Shown here piece by piece: positions 35,301 through 47,300 of a stretch of 64,000 nt of DNA. Source of the DNA: Proteles cristata cristata (lineage: Eukaryota > Chordata > Mammalia > Carnivora > Hyaenidae). Under the pieces are notes generated by a model. That model worked only from the letters and a program-made list of their open reading frames with translations, was not told the origin of the DNA and did not search any database. The translations under genes were made by a program, and so were the position numbers. Position 1 is the first letter of the stretch. Every line of letters begins with the position of its first letter. The stretch is taken from positions 1,868,001 to 1,932,000 of the forward strand of contig JAESUZ010000771.1 of the NCBI GenBank assembly GCA_017311185.1. The letters run 5' to 3'.

Positions 35301-38300
35301 CTCCCATTGCTCCTGTCCTAGTTTAGGAAAAAATCTTTTTTTTTTTTTCACTTGTCTTCTGGACTGTTAGCATAGCTGTCGCTGCCTTTTTATAAACCGG
35401 AATGCCAGTTTATTAATTTACGATGAGAAGTAACTGCTGAGGCGTTTGGAGCTGCTTGGGTCAGCCCAGCCGCGGGACCTGCCCTGGGTTGTGTCGGCTT
35501 CCTGCCTGTCGCCCCCGCCTTGCCTCTGTGCTGTCCCCATGCCTGCTGTCCCCACGCTCCTCCTACACCACAGCATCCATCAGGCCAGGTCCTTGTGCTG
35601 TACCCCTTAGCGCTCTTCGGGGCCCAGAATAAGGTTACAGCTCTGGGGGCGCCTGGGTGGCTTAGTCGGTTAAGCGTCCGACTTTCACTTAGGTCATGAT
35701 CTCGCGGTTCGTGGGTTCGGGCCCCGCGTGGGGCTCTGTGCTGACTGCCAGCTCAGAGCCTGGAGCCTGTTTCAGTCTGTGACTCCCCCTCTCTCTGACC
35801 CTCCCCTGCTCACGCTGTCTCTCTCTCTCTCTCCTAGAAATAAATAAAAACCTTAAAAAAAAAAAAAGGTTACAGCTCTGAAGCGCAGTATTTAAGGCAG
35901 GCTCCTACGTGCCCCAAAGCCCCTTTATGCCTGTCTTTACCCGTCACCACCCCCCTGCCAATCATCTTAGTACCCCCTTGAACGTTCCTATGCATCTGGT
36001 ACATTTTCGTGGTGTCAAACACTTTCCTGATTTACATGGCTATCTTATTTCCCCACTAAGATGTGAGCTGCTTGGGGACTCTCGCTTCTTGTTCCTGGCA
36101 GGTACTTGGGAAATGTTTTGAATGGAGGCCTCAGCTAGGGTATGGCTGGGTGTGATGTCATGGGTGAGAGCCCTGTGCTTCTAAGAGGGACAGTGTTAGG
36201 GGCCCTGGGTGGCTCAGTCGGTTAAGCGTCTAGCTTCAGCTCAGGTCATGATCTTGCAGTTCATGAGTTCGAGCCCCATATCAGGGTCTGTGCTGACAGC
36301 TCACAGCCTGGGGCCTGCTTTGGATTCTGTGTCTCCCTCTCTTGCTGTCCTTCCCCCACTCACACTCTTTCTCTCTCTCAAAAATAAACAAATATTAAAA
36401 GAAAATTAAGAGGGTCGGTGTTGGCATTAAGTGCCGGGATCCCGTATGTCAGGCCCTGTGCTGGGGTGTGGCCATGAGTGGGCAGGGCTGAGCTCACAGG
36501 TCCACTGGAGGCTCAGAGACCTGGAGCAGGGCTCAGTCACAGGATAAGGAGAAAAAGCCTGTGTCCTGGCCTCTGGGGTCTGATGGAAGCACACTGTTAG
36601 TCCCAAGTGGGACAGAAGCACAGTGTAACTGAATCGGTGCTCCCTAACATAACCATAATGCCCTTGTCACAAACAAAATCAACAGTTCCTTAATAATCAT
36701 CCCGTATCCAGTCCATATTCAAATTTCTCTGATATCAGAACTGTTTCTTCTTAGGTGGTTTACGGAGTCAGGATCAGATAGGTCTTCCATCCTATGTCTG
36801 ATTAGACCTTCCAGTGTGACTGTCCCTCCTCCTCTATCTTGGACTCTTACCTCATGGGAGACCCGGGTCACTGGTCCTTGAGGCTGACACTGTGGCCCCA
36901 GCTGATGAGCTCCTCATGTGCCCCTCCCCTCAATTCTCTAGCCCCTGCTCACTAGTTGCTGGGTCCGGAAGGCCTGGTCCCCACACCCCACCTGCTGGCA
37001 GGAGTCCTTCCACGTGGGGCAGGTGACGCTGCCACATGGCCTCGCTGTCAGTGTCTCTCCAGCGAGGCCCAGCTTGAGGCGTGGGTCCTGGTAGTCTGAC
37101 CCAGCCACCATGGTTCCGCTCACCGTGCCACGCAGTGGGTTTAGCATTCGTGGATGAGCACCACCTCTGTCCCCAGTCCTGCCTTTTCTTCTGCATCTGT
37201 CAGGAATCTGGCCTAAGGAAGAGCTTTCCCTCTCAACTCTGGGGTCACTCTACCTAGGAATAGCAGGAATGACTATTCTTTGCCATCATTTTCCACCTAG
37301 GGATAACCTTCAAATTAAAAATCCACCATGCCCCATGATAGTGTGCACGACCCTAGTTGTTTACACATCAGGGGGTTCCTGCCAGAGCAGAGGTCACAGG
37401 CCCTCTTGAGCCTGGGGATAGAGGGGACACGGTGGCTCAGGTCTGGGGCTGCAGACCTCTTGAGGGCAAATGATCTGCTCTGTACAACATCACTTGAAAT
37501 GGCTGATGGCTAGCTTGGAGTAGGAATATGGGGGCAGATGATGTTAAGGATAAATACTTCTGTGTTTCCTCCTGCAGTTTTCTCCAACTTTTACTTTCTG
37601 GGTCGTAAATCCTCTGCACTCCAGAGCCCAGTAGCCCCCTTTTGTGCTAACTCTCTACATGGGGAGAGGGAAGTCAGGAAAGGAGAGCTGGCTCAGTCCA
37701 TCCTTCTCTCCTTTGTGCTGGCTCCTCTCTTCCCCTTCTGGAAGATTCTCCAGCCAGTACTTCAGGCATTCTTAGCTTCATTTGCCTTAGGGTGCGGGGT
37801 TTGATTCCTGCCACTGTCAGCTTTGCAAGACCCCTCAGGCCCAGCCTGGTGGTAGCTCTTTGGTAGCCTGAGGTGAGGCCTGTCTCTGCTGAGGCAGCAT
37901 CCATAGTCACAGGAGAGAAACTGCATTCCCGGTGGGTTATAGCTGTAGCAAGTAAAGGTCAGGTGAGGAGCAGCCCTCCAGGAAGTTAGAGATTGTGGTA
38001 CTGGGACATGAGCAAAACAAGCCTGCCTGCTCCCCAGCCAGCAGGTGCACTTGGCTATTTTTCTTTTTCCGGAGTCACCTTCACCGGCATGCAGGGTATT
38101 GAGGGTTAGGCTGAGCGCTGGAGCGTGACGCTGGAGAGACTCAGGGCGTTGAGCCAGCTTCTGGCCCTGGGCCAGGCCCTCCCCTGCCCCTGGGTGGGAA
38201 ATGAGGAACAGTGCCTGTCCTCTGCTTTGAGATCTCAGCCTGGGCACCATGCAGTGGGGCAGGAGGAAAAGACCTGCCATTTTGATGCCCTTGCTCCCTC

Positions 38301-41300
38301 CCTACTCTAGAGCAGATGTTCTTAGTCCTCCTTATCCCATGGGCCCTATTGGTATCTGGTGATGCCTGTAGACCTCTTCTCAGAAGAAGATCTTCAATTG
38401 TATAGGATACAAAGTACACCAATGATATTGGAGTACATTTATTAATATATGGAAATATTTGTTAAAGTAACATGTCTATTATCACGGTATTAAGTGATGC
38501 CGTCCAGTAATGGTCTAATAACTTCAAAGTTCAGGGGGCGTCTGGGTGGCTCAGTCAGTTAAGTGTCCGACTTGGGTTCAGGTCATTATCTTCTGGTCCA
38601 TGGATTCGAGCGCTGCATCAGGCTCTGTGCTGACAGCTCAGAGCCTGGAGCCTGCTTCGGATTGTGTCTCCCTCTCTCTGCCCCTCCCCAACTTGCACTT
38701 TCTCTCTCTCTCTCTTTTTCTCAAGAAATAAATAAATATTTAAAAAACTTAAAAGAATTTAAAGTTCAGAGTAGTGGTGAATATAAACCATGTTTTGTGA
38801 CATCTGCCACAACTGTAATGGGATATGAAAATGTCTGGTGTCTCTTGGTAACACACTTATAGGTACTGCTACTATACCGTTGCTGTTGGCAAAAACCTCA
38901 TAATTGGCAGAAATGCTAAATTTCAGCTAGAGGTTGGGCAGGGACATGGGGACATGGTTCTATGTGTGTTGTACTTGCAGAGGGGGCAGTCTGGTGTAGT
39001 GATCAAGGTCAGGGGCTCTGGAGTCGGGGAGCTTGAGTTCACATCCTGGCTTGCCTGCTTACCGAAAAGAAGTGTGTGACTTAGCTCATTGGACTTCTTT
39101 GTGCCCCTGTGTCTGCATCTGCAAAAACACGCGAGTTGACACTTGTGTGGCATTTCTCATGTGCTCCACAGATAGCTCACTTACTCTTCATAGTCCTCTT
39201 GTGAGGCGAGTGGATTGGATATCCTTCACCCCCATATTACAGATAGGTGTGGAAACCGAGGTGTAAGAGAGATTAAGTGACGTGCCTCCGGTGGTGAGGC
39301 TGGGTCTTAAACCAGGCAGCCTGGCTTCACAGCCCATGATTGTAGCCACTCTCAAGGTCTGCCTCCCTCACCCACCTCACGGGGCTGTTAAGAGGATTAG
39401 TGAGGTATCATGGGAGTGTTGAGTGCATAGTATGGTGCCCAGCACACAGTGAGTGATAAAGGAGAGGCATAGCCATCAATGGTGATAAGATTAGTGTCCT
39501 GGTGATGGGCTAGAATGTGGTCAACACCCAACCTCCCTTCACCTTCATGTGACCTCCATTCACTGGGTTGGGCACTTCCCAGGTCTGGCCCGGTGCCTTC
39601 TATCAAGGAAGTGAATGAGATTCTTCACTCCGAAATGGGGGATAAAGCTGTCAGGATTAAAGAAGGCCGCCTTTTGGAACTTGCGGCTCCTGCGCTTGGA
39701 GGACTCCTATTGGGGATGCTAAGCAGGGAGCACCCCCCTTGCTTTTCAGGAGCTCCTGGTCTCCTGAGTAAGACTCCTGGGTTTGTAATGAGAGAAACGT
39801 TACTACAATTATACAGTTGTGAATAGGGACAGATAAGTTCCTAAGTCAAATCCTAGATTAATTTGTTCATTCATTGAATGAATATTTAGGTGTCCACTGT
39901 TTTTAAGTGCTGGGGATGCAGAGATGAGCAGAATACAGTTGCTGCCTGTATAGCAGGGGAGGATGGACGTCACATCATTGTACTGTGTAAGACACGCACC
40001 CCCCGCCCCCCCCCACACACAAGTAGGATGTCCAGTAGTACTAAGTATGCTGAAGAAACATAATAAGGCACCTGCCCCCGGGGTACTCAGGGAAGACTGA
40101 GGAGATGCAGATGAACTCATACCTGATGTGAGTGAGTGAGGGAACCGTGGCCTAAAGATCTGGGAGAAAGCAAGTGCAATGGCCTTGGGTTGGGAATAGC
40201 CCGCCAGGCTCAGGGACATCAGGAAGGCCAGTGTGGGATGAGTGGTGCAGAGCATCAGGAGCCAGGACCCAAAAGATATGGGACTTTTCTACCATTCTGA
40301 GGAGCGGGGTGTGATGTGCCTCTTTGATGGTGGAGCAGGGATGGTGAGGGATGGTCATGTCCAGCAGGGAGATGACAGTGACAGGGGTGACAGTGGTGAT
40401 AGGGATAGAATTCTGGATATAATTTGCACATAGAGCCAACAGAGTTCAATGTTTAGATGTGGGGTGTGAGGTGAGGAGAAGAGACAAAATGATTCCTGGG
40501 TTTGGGGACTGAAACAAATGATATGTGGGGGCTCAGCACCATTATTTGAGTCACCAGCTGAATTTGGGGCTGATGAGAATTGAAGATGAGTCAGGTGTGC
40601 CTGGGCCTGTGTGTCATGGCCCTTACTGCCACCCCCCGCCCCCGTCTCTGACAGGAGCCGCCCTGGCTAGGGCATGTGTGGGTTGGACATCGGCCCTAGG
40701 TCAGCTCTCTGGGTGCCGAGCTTTTCCAGTTATGGTGCCTGGCGGCTGTTAGCCCAGCTGCATTCCCTGAGAAATAGGTGGGGAGCTGGGTATGGTGGGC
40801 CTGGAAGCCCCACCAACAGGAGTAACTAAGGCCATAATCTTGGGAACAGGTGGGGTAACTAGCCCCCTACCCCTTCCATCCCTCCTTTGTCCTCTGGCCC
40901 CAGGGTGTGGGCTGAGTCCAAAGTCTAAGCTGGCCCTGCTGAACTTTTGTCTTGTCACCTGAGGGAGCTTGTGGGAGATCTGGCCCATGAGCAAGGGGCC
41001 TTGAAGGCTTCTCCATGGTTCTGCCCTCCCAGGAACTCTGGACTCTGATGGTCACTGGGGGAGGCTGGGCTGCCCTCAGATAGGGTTTTAATGGCCTGGA
41101 GACAGGATGAAGCCCCAAGGTTCCCTCGGTGACCTTTCAGGGCTCCATCCTCCTGGACTGTGCCAGCATCTGTGGTATACATCCAGGAATTTTCCAGCCT
41201 CTGTCCTCTCAGGGTGTCCGGAGGCCATAGTGTTTGCATTCACCTTTATGAGAACTGTTACATCTTACGTCAAGGGTGTGAGCTAAGAGTTTGGCATCTT

Positions 41301-44300
41301 CATGTTCCAGTTCCAGTCCATTGCTTACCAGCTGTGTGACTCGGACAAGTGACAAATCTCTGTAGGTTAATTTCCTCATCTACAGAATGGTGATAATGGA
41401 CCCCGCCTCCTGGACTATGTGTGTAGTAAAGGAGGTACAGAACCTTGGACATGAGCTTGCAGTGCAGTAAGGCTTAGCCCCGTCTTGTGTCTCCCCTTCT
41501 CGCGTGTGGTCTACAGCAGCACGGGCATCCCCTGGAAGCTGAGTGGAAATGGAGCGTCTCAGACACCCATGACCTCAGATCTGCATTTTTCCCAGATCCA
41601 GTGATCCTTGTGCACTTCCAAGTTTGAGAAGCACCGTTACTCCCAAAGCGCCGCCTCCACAGCTGTGAATATCTCTTCAGGGGCAAGGAGTTTTCTCTTA
41701 CTCTTCCTTCCCGTTGGTGCCTGTCATGGGTTGGCTGTAGACACACTGTGTATAAGTCCCAGATGATGATTGTCATTGTCAAACTCTTGTTTCCTGAGTG
41801 GGTGCTGCCTGGGCCTTGGAGAGTTCAGGTCTCTACCCACTTTGACTCTCACACTGCCTGAGAGTAAAAGGGAAGCATTGGCTCTGCACTGACGCGGGTA
41901 CGGGGGGATGGGTGGGGACCGAGAGGGGGGACTCCCACCGGATGGGTGAGGACATGGAGCTTTAGGGAAATAATGGGCATCCAGATGAGAGCTCCAAGCA
42001 AGGGGTGGGTGTAGCAAGAGGGAAAAGAGAGGGAGTGGAGGCTGGGGATCACTGAGGGCGTGTAACATCTCAGAATTTACTGCCATGCATATTTTTTTAC
42101 TTTGTAGCTGTGTACCCTGGGGGTTACATAGTTAAGTATCTGCAGGGAACCCAGTCCTGCTAGGGAGGCCCGGGCACCCAAAATATGATGGGACCAGGTA
42201 GCTATGGAGCAGACTGCAAACAGATCTGGTTGTAGAGTGAGTTTGGTTCTGAGTACCTGTGCCTGGTCAGAAAGAGGAAGAATTGGGCTGGGCCAGGATG
42301 GTGGCAGCTGCAAGATCTTTCTAGAGGAGGCGGGACTAGAGCTGGGCCACAGGACCCTGTAGGTACATTCCCCATGGGAGCTCCACTTTGTGGGGATGAG
42401 ATGCTCAGTGGAATCTGCTACATGTGGAGCTTTGTAAAGTCTCTATGGTTTTACTGAGGGACCATCAACCCCCATCGGCAGTGTCTGTGGCCTTCTAGCC
42501 TCCAGTGGACTGGGTGCCACAGTGCCTGGCAGGCCTGGGATCTTCTAGGGGCCATCTGGACAGGCAGGAGGAGGAAGCAGAAGCAAGGGGTCGAGGAGAG
42601 GGATGTGGGCTTTGTCTGGGAGCTGGTGGTTATGTGGCCTTGCCATCCCAGCCTGTGTGGGTCATGCTCCTGGGAGAAGGCCTGCTCTGGTTGAGTCCCA
42701 GGACGCCTGAGATGCCTGGCAGGGTCTGGTTCAGTCCTGCTCTGGACTGGTAGGGAGGTAGATGGGTGACAATGATTGGGGTCCAGAGGCCATTCTAAGC
42801 CTCACTCTGCTCTGGATGGGGGAGTCTTAGAAAATGGTAAGTCTTTCCTCTTCACTCTTGGCCTTCCTGAAAAGCAGGTCAGAGACAGATAGACAGATAG
42901 ACAGAGACTCAAATCCCTGGGGAAGAGCAGGAGAAGCAGAGGCAACCTTATGGGAGGGGGAAGGGCAGGGGATAAGGATCCTCTGGTCAGAGGGGTGGGG
43001 AGAGGCCAGCTGCCTGTTCTGTGCTCAAGCAACTGAGGAGATAAGATAGGAGCAAGCCTTTTCTTTGGTCTCTTTTTCCTATTGTGACAGTAATATATAA
43101 ATATATATTCCTTATAAAAAATTCAAACCAGACAAAAATATTCCATGGGGGCAGTCATTGTTCCCTACAGCCTCACCCCTCACAGATCGCTACTGTTCAT
43201 GCTGTGATGTGTGGAGTGTGTGACCGGCTGGGACTGAGGGCCCCTGACCTTTATGCCCCAGCAAAGGATGTCTGTACTTGCTGATTCCAGTTACTCAGAG
43301 CTCCGGGGTTTGGGGTGGAGTCCACACACTTCTCTTTTTCTCCACCTCCCAGGATATTCCTGTGCTAGATAGGGTCTAGTCTGGGTTTGGAGAAAGTGAC
43401 TAAGGTCCGGCCTTTAAAGAGTTGAAGTGTCAGGCTCAGGGCAGGCGTTGGCTTGAGAAAGTAGGGGTGTGAGGAGGTCGATGCGATCTGGCTCATTTTC
43501 CTAGTAACCCTCCCGTTCTGCCCCCCAGACATCCTCTCACACATTCCTTCCATCTGTCTCTCAGCTCTCTTTCTTCTCCCCACACTTCTCCCTCTTCCCC
43601 CTGCCCCTGCCCACCGTGAGAGCATGGAGACCGCACCCACACTTTGAGCAAGGTCCTCGTCCTCCCTGCCCGTGCCACTGTCTGCCCTGACTCAGCCTGC
43701 CCAGTGGATGGTTTAGGAGGGGAAACCAGCAGCCCTGGCTCACTGCACTCGGGCCATTGGGTGGGTCACCCAGGAGAGGCCGGCCGCATAGCTTGTAACG
43801 GGCACGCAAGGGTGCAGTCATGGTGGACTCTCCCAAAGGGGTGCAACTGCACATGCCCCTGGGAAGATGTTTTTTCATACAGAAGATCCCCCACTCCCAA
43901 CCTGCTTATGTCTGTGAGAAACTGAGAAGCTCAGGGAGCTGGTGCTATGGGGTAGGCAGATCTGGTGATACGGGGTAGGGTTTTGTGGGGGACACCACCA
44001 TAGCACTGACTGAGGCCTGTGAGGGAGTGGTAAGGTGTGTGGTGTGTGTATGTGTGTGGTGTGGGAGGGGGATGTGCATGGTGCGGTGTTGGAAGCATGG
44101 GTAGTTGGAAAGGTGGTGTGGTGTGGTGTGTGTATGTGTGTGGTGTGGGAGGGGGATGTGCATGGTGCGGTGTTGGAAGGGTGGGTAGTATGGGGTATTT
44201 GTGGGTGTAGTGTATGCATGTACTGAGGGACTTTGAGCCCTTCGGTGACCAATCTGACCATCTCCACCAGGCCTTAGTCCACCTTCATGCTTCATTGTCT

Positions 44301-47300
44301 GGGTCTAGAATCCTAGGCTGGAAAACTTTTCCCTCAGAATTCTGAAGGCATGATTCCATATGGTACCCAGTGTTGCCAGTAAAGATCCAATATTATTCTA
44401 ATTCCTGTACACATCAACCTATCTTCCCTATTTGGAAGCCTCTGGGGTCTCCTTTTTATTACTTTCTTTTCTTTTCTTTTATTTATTTTAGAGAGATAGT
44501 GTGTATTTGTGTGTGCATGAGTAGGGGAGTGGGGCAGAAGGAGAGAGACAGAGAATCCTAAGCAGGCTCCACCGTCAGCACAGAGCCTGATGCAGGGCTT
44601 GATCCCACGACCCTGGGATCATGACCTGAGCTGAAATCAAGAATTGGACGCTCAACTACTGAGCCACTCAGCCCCTGGGGTCTCCTTCTTACACCTGCTA
44701 TTCTGAAACCTCACAGTGAGACCTGTTGGCTGGGTCTTTCTGTGTTTACTGTGCTATGGGCTTATGGGCCCCTCTGTGATGGTGCTCATGTCCTTCAGGT
44801 CAGGAAAACTTTCTTGTGTTATTTCTTGCATAGTTTCTTCCACTTTGTGCTCTCTGTTCCCTCCATCTCCCCCCTCTCTCCTTTTTAAAATTTATACAGT
44901 TTTGGGGTGCCTGGGTGGCTTAGTCGGTTAAGCGTCCAGCTTTCGCTTAGGTCATGATCTCGCGGTTCGTGGGTTCGAGCCCCGCGTCGGGCTCTGTGCT
45001 GACTGCCAGCTCAGAGCCTGGAGCCTGTTTCAGTCTGTGACTCCCTCTCTCTCTGACCCTCCCCTGCTCACGCTGTCTCTCTCTCTCCTAGAAATAAATT
45101 TTTTAAAAAAATATTAAAAAAAAATAAAATTTATACAGTTTTTTTTTAAAAAAAGAGCAGTTTTTGATTTACATAAAAACAAACGGATGGTATAGTTCAT
45201 ATATACTTCCTAACTCTGATCCCCCACCCCTTCCCTGTTTCCTCTGTTATTAACATCTCACATTAGTGTGGAACTTTTTTTTTTTTTACAACTGAGGAAC
45301 CAGTACAAATATATTGTTAACTAGAGCATGTAGTTTACATTAGAGGTCACTTTTTGTGTTTTAGATTCTGTGGGTACTGACGAATGTGTAATGACATGTG
45401 TTTACCATTACGGTGTCACACAGAATAGTTTCGCTGTCCTAAACATCCCCTGTGACTTGTTGATTTTCAGCTTGCCCAGCATTTTTCTTGTTCCGTGGAT
45501 GGAGGAGAGGCCTCCCAAGCCCCTCACACATGGGAGCAGACTCCTTGATCTTTCTTGACTCTCCAGTTATTTGGTGGTGAAACTCCTTGGACTCACCTCC
45601 AATCATCACCTCATCTTTGTTCTACTTTCTGGGAGATTTCCCCCAACTTGTCTGGAACACATCCTCTGAGTTTGATTGTATTTCACTCTTCTGGGCTAGG
45701 GAGGTTAGACATTCTGGGTGTTGGTGTGAGAAAGGGGGCTGATTTTTAGTCACTCCTGTTTTCAGCCCTGCACCTGAACCCATCTTGGTGTCCCTACATC
45801 CAGAACCTTCTGGTTCAGTGTCTCTGCAGAATCTCTCTGCTCACATCTATAGGAGATGGGATGGGGTGTGGCCTGCTGAGTAAAATGGGAGGGGGACCAG
45901 GGTAGGGGGGTGTACGCTGCTCTCCACAGATGCTGTGTGGTGTGGCCGGCCAGGCAGACTCCTCGGCGAGCGAGTGGTTGGGAGGAGGACTTGGGCAGCA
46001 GAAGAAGAGCTCCGTGCGTAGCCCTCCCCTGTAGGGTGGGCACCACCCACCCTGTGCAGTGGTCATGCGTGTTTGGGGTCTCTCTGGGAGTGGTGGTGAG
46101 CAGAACATGGGCTTTGGAGAGATGAAAACCTGGCTCTCCGTCTCCTCTCTCCTTCCTGGCTGCTTGTTCTTGGACGAGTTACTTTACTGTGGGGCCTTGA
46201 CCTCCTGATGTGTAAGATCAGGGTGGCAGCCCCCACACCCCAGACTTGTTGTAAGGTGCATGCGAGGGTGAGATGAAAACCCTGCACTCCATTGTGGCAC
46301 ACACACAATGCTGAGCAGATGTGAGTGTTCCTTCACTTCCCTGGGTCTCTTGCTTGAGGCCACTTTATGCTGTAGTGTGCTCCTCTGTCTTGCAGAGGTG
46401 TTCCTGGCGGGGCTCGGATGCGTCAGTAAGTGATGAGGTAGGGGTGTGTGTGTACATGTGTACACTAGTGTTCCTGGCCCTGGGCCTCTGGATGAGCTGT
46501 TCTTTCCTGGGCTCACTGGTGGCTCAGAGCAGAGCTTTGGCTGGGACTAGTCAGAGGTGACGTAAACAGGGAAAAATGTGGGTAGATCTGTCTATACCAG
46601 AGGCCTGGAGGGTTAAGAGACCCTTCCACACCCAGCCTCACCCTCTGGGCCTCAGAGTTGCAGATGTAGGGTGGGGAAAGGGGAGATCTCTGAGCTTCAG
46701 GGAAGGGGGATGGGAGGGAGACATGGAAGTGGTAACCTCTGCCCTGCCCAGTAACAGCCAGGAGATTCCTCTACTCAGGATGTGGTTTTCTTCATCATGG
46801 AAAAGCTGTAGATAGTTTCTCCTCTGTGAAGGCTGGGCCTGTGTGTCAGGGCAGGCAGCGGGCCCCCTGGGCCTGTGACCACAGCTGCACCCCACCCCCT
46901 TCCCGCAGGTGGTACAAACTGCACTCCAAGCCAGGCAAGAAGGAGAAAGAACGTGGAGAGATCCAAGTCACCATCCAGTTCACTCGCAACAACCTGAGCG
47001 CCAGCATGTTTGACCTGTCCATGAAGGACAAGCCGCGGTCCCCTTTCAGCAAGATCAAGGACAAGATGAAGGGCAAGAAGAAGTATGATCTGGAATCTGC
47101 CTCCGCCATCCTGCCGAGCAGTGCCCTGGAGGACCCCGAGCTGGGCAGCCTGGGCAAGATGGGCAAAGCCAAAGGCTTCTTCCTGCGCAACAAGCTGCGC
47201 AAGTCCTCCCTGACGCAGTCCAACACCTCGCTGGGCTCGGACAGCACCCTGTCCTCCGCCAGTGGGAGCCTGGCCTACCAGGGCCCGGGGGCCGAGCTCC

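Larger units (their letters stand above)
26332..46908 (+). other. RAB11FIP5: RAB11FIP5 intron 1
   Basis: A 20.6 kb intron between donor GTGAGT and acceptor ttcccgcag. It holds can-SINEs at about 31.9, 33.2, 33.4, 35.6, 36.2, 38.5, 44.5 and 44.9 kb, MIRs, L1-like scraps, an 84-base-period repeat (44041-44180) and polyC/poly-pyrimidine tracts (29697-29712, 40000-40018). Open frames inside it overlap randomly on both strands, and I found no second gene. First introns near CpG islands often carry enhancers, but none is identifiable here by eye. Confidence 0.85.

Noticed and set aside
43945..44295. His/Thr-rich open frames on the minus strand
   Set aside because: They are translations of the GT-rich 84-base repeat.
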